The notes beneath the pieces were generated by a model. It saw only the letters and a list, made by a program, of their open reading frames with translations, ran no database searches and was not told the origin of the DNA. Below are positions 32,949 to 44,429 of a stretch of DNA of 64,000 nucleotides, one piece after another. The stretch lies in contig CM070500.1 in assembly GCA_036346375.1 (NCBI GenBank), forward strand, positions 73,536,525 through 73,600,524, given 5' to 3'. The translations under genes were made by a program, and so were the position numbers. The stretch comes from Guadua angustifolia. Taxonomy: Eukaryota; Streptophyta; Magnoliopsida; Poales; Poaceae. Positions within the stretch are counted from its first letter, which is position 1. The number at the start of each line of letters is the position of its first letter.

Positions 32949-33708
32949 TATCGGGGATTGGATATTTCCTACAACGACCATCGTACCTCGGCGGCCAGCC
33001 GATCGCCGACCATGCTCACCCTTGGGCGGTGTCCCCAAGGGAAATCCTCGGGTAGGTCGGCCCTCGGGCTACCCCATTCTCAACCAAGCCCGCCCCCGAG
33101 CATGCTAGCTTGGGGGTGCGCGACCAAACGACCAGGTCCGCGGGAAGGACCTCGGGCCTCACCAAAAAGCCGAGCGCAATCCACGAAGGTGACGTGGCAT
33201 TAATCGCTCGGCGGCTTGGAGGACTGCACGGCCACGATCTGAGTCCACTGTACCCACGTCGCGGTATGGCGAAAAGTAAGGAAACAGTTTCACCCACGTC
33301 CGGGAACAGTGGGATGCCGCTCTGTAATAAATGGTGTAATGCTGTAATTGTCTATAAATACCCTCTCGCACGTAGAGTTTAGGGTTGGACTCCTTTTACT
33401 CTTCCCTCATACGTTGTAGTTGCTTGTTGGTAACCCGGGGGATTGTCCTTGGAACCTCCTAGGGTCCCCGAGCAAGGCCCCTGTAATCCAACTTTGTAAG
33501 TTAGTGCAATCACTGGACGTAGAGTTGTTATCTCCTCTGCGAGAGGCTCGAACTAGACCAAAAAAGGATCCCTTTGTCTGTTTGTGTCACCACGATCCGT
33601 AGCTCGGCAGGCCCTCGGACGCTATACCCTCCGTGGAAAAGGGGTCTTAGGTTGATCCCTCATTCAACAAGTAAGCTCGGCGGGGGACCGGTTCCCGAAT
33701 CATCGACA
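32949..33708 (+). repeat. 5' LTR of the gypsy element
   Basis: Starts TATCGGGGATTGG (the usual TG is changed to TA) and ends ATCATCGACA. It contains a TATA box, TATAAATA, at 33353-33360. It is closely similar to the 3' LTR apart from scattered substitutions and a rearranged stretch near 33070. Confidence 0.9.
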
Positions 33709-33710
33709 GC

Positions 33711-33728
33711 TGGCGCCGTCCGTGGGGA
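33711..33728 (+). promoter_or_regulatory. Primer-binding site
   Basis: TGGCGCCGTCCGTGGGGA begins two bases after the 5' LTR, the normal position for tRNA-primed reverse transcription; TGGCGCCG-type sites are common in plant gypsy elements. Confidence 0.7.
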
Positions 33729-33761
33729 TCGACTGAGTCCTTTCGCGAGGAATCCCTGAGG

Positions 33762-35377
33762 ATGCCGAATTCTCAAGACGATCAAGACCCCTGCGTCTTC
33801 GACGATGTGGAGGACGACGACATGTACTACGCCACCGATGGCGTGGCTGGTGTGGCTGACCCGGAAGGCCACACCGAAACCGGGAGTCTTTCCCCGGTGG
33901 CTGCAGCGTGAGAGCGTTTCCTCCACTCGCGACATGATACCCTCGTTAGCGAGGAGGAACCTGGCGGCCTTCGCGACAGTCCGAACGCCCCTGACCGTCC
34001 CGAGTGCAGCCGGGGGACCGCGGCACATGGTGACGCTACGATGTCGCCCTCGCGGTCCTAGTGCTCCCGCAGCGTCAATATGGCGGGAAGGGAAGAGATC
34101 CACGAGGTCCAGTCTCCAGAGACCTCTCATTGTCACCAGCGCAATACTGACAAGAACCGTCCGGAGTTGTCCCTGGGCAAGACCCTGACGACCGTCCGTC
34201 ACCAAGCCTGCGGGAGAGCGGACGCTAGGGCCAGAGACTTGGCTCGCGGGGACCCCAGTGAGCATCGTTCCCCGGAGCACGTGCGCGATCGTCGCCCAAG
34301 GTCGCCCCCCGCCGCTCCCCAGAGCGCCGAGCGGCTACGTGCCATGGCGACGGTCGTGCGTAGCTTCCGGAATTTCTCCGGCCAGGCGGACCTGGCGGCC
34401 ATGGGGGCTATCATGGCTGAAAATCTAGAAAAGCTCGCCGCCGACATAGGGCTCCCTGGGCCCCCCGGCGGAGAAGTGCCCCGGAGTGTTTCCCGGGATC
34501 ATAAGCGTCGTTCCCCTATTCGCTCCCGTCGTGGCGCCTCCCGAAGTCCTGCTCGGGAGGGCCGCGGGACGCAAGATCGGTACCGTGAGGACGTTTGGAG
34601 CGGTTCCCGGATGGCCTCGCGGGCCCGGGGCATCGCCCCGCCCGCTCACGAGCTTACCGAGTGTTCCACCTCGGGGCTGCCTTCATCGCGCCAGCGTGGA
34701 GACGTGTTCTCTCGTCTCACCTCGCGCGTAAAAGACCATCGAGACGCTGGTCGTCATGATCGCCGTGCCCAGAGGGGTCGCCACGATGGTCCGACGTTCA
34801 GATGCTGGGCGTTTTCGGCGTCCCTCCGCGACGTCTCATGGCCGAGCAAGTTCAAGCCCGGCCACATCGAGCGGTTCAACGGGACTCAGAACCCAGATGA
34901 GTTCCTGTCAATCTATTCCACCGCCATTCTGGCGGCTGGGGGGATGAGGGAGTCATGGCCAACTACCTCCCCACAGTCCTCAACAGCTCCGCCAGGACGT
35001 GGCTCTTTAACCAAAAGGAAGGGTCAATCCGCTCGTGGGGGCAACTCTGTGAGGCGCTCTGAGCGAATTTCCAGAGCTGCTACACTCGTCCGGGCAACGA
35101 GCGTGACCTCGAGCGGTTGATCCAAACCGAGAAAGAATCTTTGTGGCATTTCATCCAAAGATTCATTAAGGTGAGGAACTCCATTCCGAGCATCTCGGAT
35201 GAGGCGGTCGTTCGGGCCTTCAAATTCGGGGTCCGCGACGTCCGCTTCACGCAAGACCTGGAGATCCATCCCGACATTACGGCAAACGAGCTATTCCGTA
35301 TGGCCGACCGCTACGCGAATGCCGACGAGGCGATCCTGTATAAAAAGATGCTGGATGAAGACAAGCTGCCACCCTAG
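33762..35377 (+). pseudogene. gag of the gypsy element, broken
   Basis: Begins at ATG 33762 (MPNSQDDQDPCVFDDVEDDD) and is stopped by TGA at 33909-33911. It continues in the same frame from 34080 with an Arg/Ser-rich region, then reaches the gag core (WPSKFKPGHIERFNGTQNPD, EFLSIYSTA). A shift near 34940-35100 moves it to the frame that pol also uses: LWHFIQRFIKVRNSIPSISD, LFRMADRYANADEAILYKK, stop TAG at 35375. Gag forms the particle that packages the RNA. No product can be made as it stands. Confidence 0.82.
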
Positions 35378-35464
35378 CCGGGCCTGGAGGGCTCCTCGAG
35401 TAAGAAGCACTCGGGCTCTATAGAGAAGAAGATCAAGAAGAAGAAAAGGTCGCACGCTCCGGGC

Positions 35465-37177
35465 ATGGTGGCCGCAATCGAGCACCGTCCGCCGCAGGCT
35501 CCGCCAGCTCGACAGCCTGAGGGCGGGCGAGGTCGGCCACCTCCACGGCACAACGACCGAGGTAGCAATGACCACCGTCGTGACGACCGGGGTCGCGACG
35601 ATCAGGGTCACCACGACCGGGACCGCAGTGACCAAGATCACGAGGGAAGAAGTGCTCCTTCGGGCGACCGCTATTGCCAGCTCCATCAGGCGGTCGGGCA
35701 CGACCTTCGTAATTGCCGAACCTGGGCGTACCGCCTAGAGAAGTTCTACAACGGTCAAGGTCCCATGTCTACGCTCCTAGGGAAGGGCGACAGCAGTAAA
35801 GGCAAAGGTCCCGCGGACGAGGACGACGATATGGGCTACCAGGAGCCCCACAACCACATAGCCGTCATATTCGGGGGCTCCTCGGCGTACAAGTCCCGCA
35901 GGGACCTGAAGGAGGTGGCGTGGGAGGTTTGCCACATCGCTCAGGGCAAGCCGCCCATGCAGCATCTCAAGTGGTCCGAGCTGTCGATCACTTTCTCCAA
36001 GGATGATTGTCCCCTTGGAATGACCAAGCCTCAGAGGCTCCCGTTGGTCGTGAGCCCGACCATCAGCAATGCCAAAGTGGGCTGGGTTCTCATCGACGGC
36101 GGGAGCTCCCTGGACCTCATATCTACTACGGTCCTGGACAAGATGCAAGTTCCTCGGTCCAAGGTCAAGAGCATAGCCGTCCCGTTCTTCGAGATCGTCC
36201 CGGGCACCTCGATCAAGCCTCTCGGTCAGATCGTCTTGTCCGTGACGTTCAGGAGTCTCAACAACTTCCAGACCGAGCTGGTCAACTTCGAGGTCGTTGA
36301 CTTCAAGTCGGCCTACAATGCCATCCTCGGCAGACCGGCCCTCTCCAAGTTCATGGCAGCCACGCACCATGCCTATCAGTGCCTCAAGGTCCCCGGGCAG
36401 AAGGGTGTCATCACCATCAAAGGCGACCATTGGGCGGCCCTGAACTGCGATGAGAAGTCGCTCGACATGGTCGAGCAGCTCCCTTAGCGAGGCCCCGACC
36501 AAGAGCTGGCGTACTCTCGCCCCAAAGTGACCCTCCAGCCCGGAGGAGGAACCAAGGCGGTCCCTCTGAACGACGCGGATCCGACCAAGGTTTTTCATTT
36601 GGGATCTTCCTTAGATCCCAAATAGGAACTCGAGCTCATTACTTTCCTCCGGAAGAGCGCGGACGTGTTCGCCTGGGAACCGCCCGACATGCTCGGAGTC
36701 CCAAGGGAAGTAATTGAGCACAGGCTAGCTGTTCGGCCTAATAAGAAACCTGTGCACCAGAAGCTCAGGCGTTTTTCCCCGGAGAAATAAGCAATCATCC
36801 GGGACGAACTCGATAAGCTCCTTAAGGCCGGCTTCGTCAAGGAAGTCGAGCATTTGGAGTGGCTGGCAAACCCAGTCATTGTCAAAAAGAAGGGAGGCAA
36901 GTGGCGCATGTGTGTCGACCACACCGGCTTGAGTGTTGCCTGCCCAAAAGACTACTTTCCGCTGCCGCGCATAGACCAGCTAGTCGACGCGACGGCAGAG
37001 TCCCAGGTGATGAGCTTCTTGGATGCCTATTCGGGCTACCACCAGATCAGCTTGTCCCCTGGGGACGAAGATAAGACCTCCTTCATCACGCCGTTCGGCA
37101 CGTTCTGCTACACGACCATGTCTTTCGGTCTGCGGAATACCGGGGCGACCTTCCAGCGATTGATGCAGAAGACCTAG
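35465..37177 (+). pseudogene. pol: protease and reverse transcriptase, with nonsense mutations
   Basis: One frame runs through, interrupted only by stop codons at 36485 (TAG), 36623 (TAG), 36788 (TAA) and 37175 (TAG). An Arg/Asp-rich gag-pol linker with QLHQAVGHDLRNCRTW is followed by an aspartic protease with VLIDGGSSLDLI near 36087-36120. The reverse transcriptase has WLANPVIVKKKGGKWRMC, DYFPLPRIDQLVD, SFLDAYSGYHQI and FGLRNTGATFQRLMQ. Confidence 0.87.
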
Positions 37178-37201
37178 GACCAGATAGGCCAGAACCTGGA
37201 G

Positions 37202-38412
37202 GTGTATGTAGACGATATTGTGGTGAAAAGTAAGCTCACCTCGGGTCATGTATCCGACCTCGAGGAGACCTTTTGTAATCTCAATAGGCACCGAATAAAG
37301 CTTAATCCAGAGAAATTTGTCTTTGGGGTGAAAGCGGGAAAGGTGCTCGGCTATCTTATCGGGCCACAAGGCATCGATGCAAACCCGGAGAAAATCGAAG
37401 CCGTCGAAAGAATGCGACCTCCGAGCTACGTGAAGGAGGTCCAGGCCTTGACCGGGCGCATGGCGGCTCTCAGCCGCTTCATCTCCCGGTCGGACGAGTG
37501 CGGGCTACCCTTTTTCAAGGCGCTCCGTAGGCACGAGGGCTTTGCCTGGACAGAGGAAGCTAACCGCTCCTTCGAGGAGCTGAAGCGGTACCTATCCAGC
37601 TCGCCCATTCTGGCCACACCAAGGTCGGGAGAGGAGCTCCTGCTGTATCTTGCGGCGACCCCCCAGGTCGTAAGCGCGGTGTTGGCGGTCGAGCGAGATG
37701 GGGTGCAGCGACCAGTATACTATGTCAGCGAGGTCTTGCACGGACCGAAGGAGCGGTACCCTGAGGTCCAGAAGCTTTTATACTCGCTGCTCGTGGCATC
37801 GAGGAAGCTGCGCCACTACTTCCAAGCTTACAAGATCATCGTGCCGACCAGCTTTCCCCTTAGGGAGATCCTAAGAAATCAAGACGCGGGTGGCCGTATA
37901 GTGAAGTGGGCTATAGAGCTCGCCGAGTTCGATATCCACTTCTCAGCTCGCACGGTGATTAAATCCCAGATCCTGGCGGACTTCGTAGCAGAATGGACAA
38001 ATCCGGTGCCACCCACCGCCGAGCCTGCTGGGTCCAAAGATGGTCGTTGGGCCATGTACTTCGACGGGTCCCGAGCTTTGGCCGGAGGTCGGTGTCGTCT
38101 TTGGTTTCCCCTCAAGGATCGGCTTCGATCGTCATCAATTGCGCCGCGCGACCAATAACGCGCGGAGTATGAGGGCCTCTTGGCGGACTCTGGCGTGCAA
38201 AGCGCTCGGGTCCAAATGGGCCGATCGTGAAGGGCGATTCTCAGTTGGTCGTCAACCAAGTCAACAAGGAGTATCAGTGTTCTGATCACTCAATGGCGCT
38301 TTACTTGGTTGAGGTGAGGAAGATGGAGCGGTAATTTAGAAATTTCGAAGTACTCTACATCCCCAGGAAGGACAATTCCCTGGCCGATCATCTTTCCAAG
38401 GTCGGTTCCTCG
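37202..38412 (+). pseudogene. pol: reverse transcriptase end and RNase H regions
   Basis: Same frame as before: the catalytic YVDDIVVK (37205-37228), then KVLGYLIGPQGIDANPEKIE and an RNase H domain (LLYLAATPQVVSAVLAVERD, PVYYVSEVLHGPKERYP). A second RNase H-like start, WAMYFDGSRAL, follows at about 38049. A second RNase H is characteristic of Tat elements. Its remainder is out of frame from about 38090, so this region carries indels. Confidence 0.83.
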
Positions 38413-38568
38413 CAGATGCCCGCCCCGCCGGGAGCGATCGTCGAGCATCTGCACAAGCCCTCCATTCCCTCTGTAGAGAAGGCAAGCCCCCAGATGCCCA
38501 CCCCACCGGGGGCGCCCGTCGGGCATCTGCACAAGCCCTCCATTCCCTCTGTAGAGGAGGCACCAGAG
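38413..38568 (+). repeat. In-frame 78-bp tandem duplication in pol linker
   Basis: 38413-38490 and 38491-38568 each encode a 26-residue proline-rich unit (MPAPPGAIVEHLHKPSIPSV and MPTPPGAPVGHLHKPSIPSV). They lie between the RNase H and integrase regions. A length divisible by three keeps the frame. Confidence 0.9.
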
Positions 38569-38800
38569 ATCTTGATGCGTCTCCTTCCTCGAGCACGGTC
38601 TGCGAATCGGATAGCGCCATTCGTCCAAGATTTGCCCACGGACCTTTGCCGAGGAAGAAGCCGGCGTTCGGCTTATAAGGCGGTCCTCTGCATACAAGCT
38701 GGTCGAGGACGCCTTATACCGCAAAGGGGCACTTGGAGTCCTCTCCAAGTGCATATCTCGGGAAGAGGGCAATTTCCTTCTCAGGGATATCCATGAGGGG

Positions 38801-39841
38801 ATGTGCGGAGCTCACTCGTCCTTTCGGACGCTCGTGTGCAAAGCCTTCCAGTTGGGATATTTTTGGCCGACAGCTTTAGCCGACGCTCAGGCGCTCGTGG
38901 CGACTTGTCAAGCATGCCAGCTCCATGCCCGCAAGGCCCACCAGCCAGCGTACGCGCTCCAGACCATCCCACTCTCATGGCCGTTCTCGACCTGGGGGGC
39001 CGACATTCTCGGGCCCTTCCCCCACAGTCGAAGGGGTTGCAAGTACCTACTCGTAGTCGTCGACACTTTCTCTAAGTGGATCGAGGCTGAGCCTGTATCA
39101 ACCATTTCGGCTCAAGCAGCCAAGAAATTTTTCCGCAGCAACGTGGTGATGCGTTTCGAGGTCCCCAATCGCCTCATCACAAACAATGGCACTCAGTTCA
39201 CTAGTGAGCTGTTCCAGGCCTACTGCGAAGACATCAGGACCAAGGTCTGCTTCACCTCTGTAGCTCATCCGCAGAGCAACGGAGTAGCCGAGTGAGCAAA
39301 CGGCCAAATCCTCCAAGGAATCAAGAAAAGGGTCTTCAAGGACCTCGCCCGACACGGTGGATCATGGGTGGACGAGCTTCCTTCCGTCCTCTGGTCTGTT
39401 CGCACCACAGCAAGCCGAGTTACGGGCGAGACGCCCTTCTAGCTCGTCTATGGTGCCGAGGCCATCCTGCCCGTCGAGATTGTGCTAGGATCCCAAAGAG
39501 TGCATCTAGTTGATAGCATCAACCAAGGGCTCGAACGTCACCTCGACCTCGATCTTGCTGAAGAAGCACACGAAGGGGCCCTCCTCCGATCCGCTGTGTA
39601 CCTGCAAGCTCTTCGCAGGCACGTAGCTAAGTCGGTTCGGCCCCGAACCTTGCAGGTTGGCGACCTCGTCCTGCGGCGAATCCAGGATACGTCGAAGTCC
39701 AACAAGCTCTCCCCCAAGTGGGAAGGTCCATTCACGGTCGTTTCGGTAGCACGCTCGGGGGCTGTCCGCCTGGCCATGGAAGACGGTCGCGTACTCATGA
39801 GCTCGTTGAACATCGACCAACTGCGCAAGTTCTTTGTCTAA
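38801..39841 (+). pseudogene. pol: integrase, broken
   Basis: In the main pol frame again. A partial zinc-binding region (CQACQLHARKAHQPAYALQT) precedes the catalytic core with FSTWGADILGPFPHSRRG and LLVVVDTFSKWIEAEPVS. The second catalytic aspartate is Asn in LITNNGTQF (codon at 39182). A TGA at 39293 directly follows the glutamate in NGVAE, and a TAG at 39440 follows. The C-terminal part, VGDLVLRRIQDTS and KLSPKWEGPFTVVSVARSGA, resembles the usual integrase tail. Inactive for at least three reasons. Confidence 0.88.
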
Positions 39842-40976
39842 ACTCATACTCCCTTTTGTATCACGCTATAAGTCTGTGGGTTTTTCTTTTGGAAAAAGAG
39901 CAAGTTCGGTTCCCTCACCCACGCAAAGTCTGTTACCTCCAAGATTTTTGTGAATGTATTCAAGGTCACTGCCCGTTGGTAAGCCGACCCAGTCTCGCAC
40001 AAGGACATACTTTTCTCACGATCTTGGTGATGGGACGAGCACGTCGGGCGGGAACAATCGCTCCGAGCGTTTTCACTCTAAGGTCAGGCCGGCGCGCGCG
40101 CGATCGCACAAGTTACCACGACCAACGCCCAGTCATTAAAACTCACCGCCAAAGGTTTCAGTCTCCATAAGCCGACCTTGGTCCGCAGTAGTTCTTCGCT
40201 GCGTGATTTCAAGTCGCATACAGACACCCTTTCGGCCGATCCGGAGTTTTAGTTCAATTTGCGCGCGTTTGGTCGTCGCATGCCTTGCCGGGCAACCACG
40301 CGTCCTTCCTTGCTTGCGACCATACTCGCAAAATCAGGGGCGTGCGTCCTAAGTGCTAAGGAAGTTGAGGCCTCACACGTTCTTTCCTCCCGACCTAAAC
40401 CATGCTCGCTCCGCGAGGAAATTGGTGATTTGGTCGGTGGGGCAACGCACACTTTTCTAACTCTCCTGCAAACGAGCTTGTGCTCGCAACTTAGGTGCAC
40501 GACCTTCATTCGCAGCGGGGGCTTAGTAGGAACGGGCTGCCTACCGCACTGGCGTTTTTTCTGAAAATTGGTGGCCAAGTGCCTCGACCTAAGCTCGTAT
40601 TTGTGCTACCCTTACTTCTTTTCTAAGCATTTGTCACTCACCTATTTTCGGGCTCATGTCGCCCATGCTCGTGTTGCCCGTGCTTCGCTATCTGCCTCAT
40701 GACCGTTGCTTGCAGGAAATAACTAGAAGGACACAGAAGAAGCATTGCAGTAGACAAAAGCCCTTATGCGGGAGAAAAATGTACACTTCGTTGGCGCCAC
40801 CAAAGTTATCCAAAGTCATCAAAAAGAAGAAAAAGGAAGAAGGAAAAAGTCCTCTACACGCCGGGCTTTGCCCCTCTAAGCGCTGCGGTGAGCTTCTACC
40901 TCAGGTCGTCGATCTTGACCTCGAGGTCGATCACCTTCCGCCAGGCTTCGCGACCTTCGCGGGACTCCTGGCGAAG
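39842..40976. other. Spacer between pol and the antisense unit
   Basis: No conserved protein on either strand except at the right end. Reading the minus strand left of 40977, the coiled-coil frame continues past its TAA for about 25 codons (LRQESREGREAWRKVIDLEV). The remainder is probably the downstream untranslated region for both transcripts. Confidence 0.5.
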
Positions 40977-43732
40977 TTACTCAACCTCTTCCTTGTCTTG
41001 ATCGGCGAGATCGGCGGCCACCCACGCAGCCCGGCCTAACTCCGCCACCTTCGATTCGAGGACGCGGGAGTGTTGCTTTCCTTGCTCAAGCTCTTGCTCG
41101 AGCACAAGGACCCTCTCCCTGCCCTCGGCGGCGACTTTCTCCGCCTGGCGGGAGTTTTGCTTTTCTTGCTCAAGGTCTTTCTCGAGCGCAAGAATCTTCC
41201 CCCTGCCAGCGGCGGTGTCCTCCTCGGCCTGACAGAAGCATTGTTTCTCCTGCTCAAGCTCTTGCTCGAGCCCAAGAATCTTCGCCCTACCCTTGGTAAC
41301 GCCCTTTTCAGCCTGGCGGCACCTCTCCAAGATCAGCTTGTCCCGGGCCTTAAGTTCGCCTATCCGCCACTCAAGCTCGGTTATGCGGGCGTCGTATTCG
41401 ACGTTCTGCCTGGCCACGGCCTCGGGAGGAACTGTCGAGGCGTTGAAGTCCTCCATGGTCTTTTGAATGACCTGCAGGCAAAGAAGGCAGGAAGAAAGCA
41501 GATCTCACACACCCTCCCCCCAAGGCAAAAAAAAAAAGGAAACCGCCAACAAGAAAAAGAAGCATGCTTACCCGGCCAAGGCGTACGCAGAGGTTGCCCC
41601 AGAAGGTCTTGGCCATGTCGTCCCCCCGGAGGGCTGCGAGTTTCCTGTCGGGCGAAGTCGGCGCAGAGCCTCGGTCTTCCGCCCAATCAAAGATCACGCC
41701 CGAGACGCCCTCAGGATCCTTCCAGGAGGGTAGATCGCTTGAGGATGACCCTTCATTCCCCCGGGCATGTGGTCTGCCTGGGGATGCCGCGCCTTCCTCT
41801 TGAGCGACTAGCCCGCTTAGGGTCTTGCCGCTGTCCGCCTGGGCATGTTGTCCGCCCGGGGACAGCGCGGCATCCGCCCGAGTATGTGGTTCGCTCGGGG
41901 CGGGCGTAGTTTCGCCCTGAGCATGTTGTTCGCTCGGGGGCTTCGCGTCCTTGCCCCGAGCAGGAGATGCGCCCGGGGACCTCGGGCCTTCTCGGGCAGC
42001 CTCTTCGCCCAAGGCCGCGAGATCGACCTCATCCCCCTCCTGCGTACCCTCCATGGTCGGGGGCGCCGGAAGCTCGCCCTGGGGAGGTGGTCCCTCCAGG
42101 GCAGGGGGGTCCTCGGTGCCTTGGCTGTCGTCGACGAGCTTGTCCACCGCCTCCACGGCCTCGCTCATACACGGTCAAGCAGCAAGGACGAGCTCCCTCT
42201 CTACGACACGACCAAGGAGCTCATCAATTATTTTGCCACAGTCTGGAAAGGTCCTAGGAGCTATCACGCCCACATCAACAGAGTGGGGTTAGCTCGGTTG
42301 GAGGGCGCTCGAAACAAAGGACAAAGAAGGGAAGAAAAAGCGAAGTTCGATATTCACCTTCGGCCAGGCCCTCGTTGTCATCTTGGCCGGGTTGGCCACT
42401 GCCGCAACCACGAGTTCAGCCTTCTCCGCGGCATGGCTGATCCTCGCCAGGAGGGGGTCAACCTTCTCCATATCAACCGCCTCCAGCGTCTTCTTCGAGC
42501 GCCCGCGCCTCGTTATGAGGGGCAGCGCGTCCTCTTCCTCATCCTCCTCATCCTCATCAACGGCCGCACCCTCGGACTCCGCAGCTCGCCGAGTCTCGGT
42601 GACTCACTTGAGCTTGGCCTTAACCTCGGCGAGCTCCTCTTCCAAAGCCCTCTGCTCGGCCTGCACCAGTTCCTCAGTCAGTCTCGCCTCATCCTCAAGC
42701 TGCTCCAGCAATCTCGGACCGTAGTTCTCCATTCAGGCGTTCAAACGGCTTACCTCCTTCCGGTCGGCGAATTCCAAATGCCGCACTGCTGGATTCTTGG
42801 CCGAACTCGCCCACCTCTTCGTCAGCCGAGTGGTGGCCGATGGCGGGGCATGTCTTTTACCCCTTGCCTTCTTGGCCTTGGCGGCCGGGACAAGCACTCC
42901 CTTGCCGCCCGCCAAGGGCTTAAGCTCGGCCATCGCCAACTCCAGAGCAACCTTCTCCTGCCAGAAGGCAAAAAAGCGTCAGAAGGGCTCGGGATGCTTT
43001 CCCTGAGCATGAATCGCGAGGCAGCTTACCACATCGCTCCGCTCGAGCACGTTCTTCGGGACTTGCCGTCCGCGCTCGAGCTCCTTGCCCTTGGGGGTGC
43101 CGAACATCTCGCCGACCCTCTTCTCCACCCAGTCGAAGCCCGGCTCTGCCATCGATCAACAAATAGCGCACGCGAAGCAAAAATCGCTCAAGACCAGGGA
43201 ACTTACCGGAGTCGTCCTCTCGGGTGATGTCATCCCACCCGATGATCTCGAAGAAGGGGTGCTCCCTCCGCCTCAGAGGGGACACCCTGTTCTTGAGGAA
43301 GTCACGGACGATGTCTCGACCAGTGAGCCCCATGTTCGTAAGCTCGCTGATCAGCATCAGGGACCGCTCCTCCTCGGCCGTAACAGGCGGGTGTGGGGTG
43401 TCGATGCTGGGCGCCGTCGCTCGGGTGTAGCGTCGAGAGCTCCCCTGCGCCTTCCGCAGGTAGAACCAAGAGTCGGCCCAGCCCGCCACCGAGTCCTTGA
43501 GGGAGAAGAAGGGGTACTCGTACGGGCGGTTGGCTCGCAAACAAAAGTATAGAGCACCGGTGCGAAACAAGGTGTAAAAATGGAAAAAGAGGCTTGCCGT
43601 GGGCAGGATGCCCACGAAGCCCTCGCAAAGGTGGGAGAATATGGTCAAAATGAGGATGGAGTTGGGGTTTAAATGGGCGATCTCGCACTCACATTGCGCG
43701 AGTACGGATTCCACGAACTCACTCTTGGGCAT
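40977..43732 (-). pseudogene. Antisense coding unit of the gypsy element
   Basis: Starts at minus-strand ATG 43732 (MPKSEFVESVLAQCECEIAH) and has the PF04195-like phrases LNPNSILILTIFSHLCEGFV and EYPFFSLKDSVAGWADSWFY. The first exon ends near 43207 (SG then GTAAGTT). Later pieces, apparently exons, are basic/Ala-rich (about 42960-42730), acidic coiled coil (42730-42360), a Pro/Glu/Gly-rich tract with repeated SGxHAQA/D phrases (42168-41570), and a long coiled coil (41456-40977). The last repeats a unit of about 28 residues with LEQELEQEKQ or LEKDLEQEKQ three times. A TAA ends it although similar sequence continues. Function unknown. It has its own upstream TATA box and is transcribed against gag-pol. 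Confidence 0.75.
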
Positions 43733-44011
43733 TCGAAGCCCGTTGACGGTGTAGAGCTCGCCGTGATTTACCTCGTCGTTCTTGCTGCATCGAGCTCCTT
43801 AGCCGAGGATCCGCCAGTGCCCGTCGAGGTACCAAGTCCCGGCACCAAGCCTCTCCGCGGTGATCTTGCTTGCGCCAAACTTCGCCGTGGGAAGAGTTGG
43901 GGGAAAGGGCACTGGAGCGAGGAAGGTTTGAAGGTTTGAAAGTTGGGAAGTTTTAGAAGTTTGATTGCGAATCGTGGGAGAAGGAAAGCCTCCAGAATCG
44001 TCCCCGACTTG

Positions 44012-44019
44012 TATTTATA
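44012..44019 (-). promoter_or_regulatory. TATA box of the antisense unit
   Basis: TATAAATA on the minus strand, about 280 bp upstream of the antisense ATG at 43732. It matches the arrangement in the truncated element at 28282. Confidence 0.65.
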
Positions 44020-44235
44020 GGCGGAGAAGCCGAACGGACCGGAAAACTGCCCTGCCCATTCGCGAATCGACGCGTGGTAGTGCGGTTCTCGAAACTGTCC
44101 TGTAATGGCGCGGTTTCTGAAAAACTGTCAGAGCCGTACCCGTGAGACTTCGCGGAGAAGGAACCATCGCGACCCTTCGCCTCTGTCCCCAATCGCTATT
44201 TTGACCGAGCCTGGTCAAACACGCTCGGTCTCACT

Positions 44236-44352
44236 GGGACATGCTCGTCCCTGAGCAGGGTTACTCGAATGCCGCGGTAGCTCTTCGTCGTGTGATGCTC
44301 ATTCCCGAGCAGGGTTGCTTGGATGGCGCTATAGTTCTTCACTATAGGGCTC
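44236..44352 (-). repeat. Two-copy repeat beside the 3' LTR
   Basis: TGCTC.T.CC.GAGCAGGGTT followed by GGTAGCTCTTCG/TATAGTTCTTCA occurs twice about 58-59 bp apart. It occupies the same relative place as the 78-bp repeats of the truncated element. Confidence 0.7.
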
Positions 44353-44429
44353 CAATCCCTTATTCAAAATCTGGAGACTTAAGGTGGAGACCTCAGCCAA
44401 GCAATTTCCCCCCTTAAGCCTCGGCTAAC

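Noticed and set aside
33805..34280. Antisense and shifted open frames over gag (for example a 206-codon minus-strand frame)
   Set aside because: Shadow of the GC-rich gag coding strand; no known protein.
35777..36598. 273-codon minus-strand frame opposite the protease
   Set aside because: Mirror of the protease/linker coding frame; composition effect.
41845..43227. 460-codon plus-strand frame
   Set aside because: It is the complement of the antisense coding unit, whose minus-strand frames show PF04195-like motifs and coiled coils; the plus-strand product has neither.
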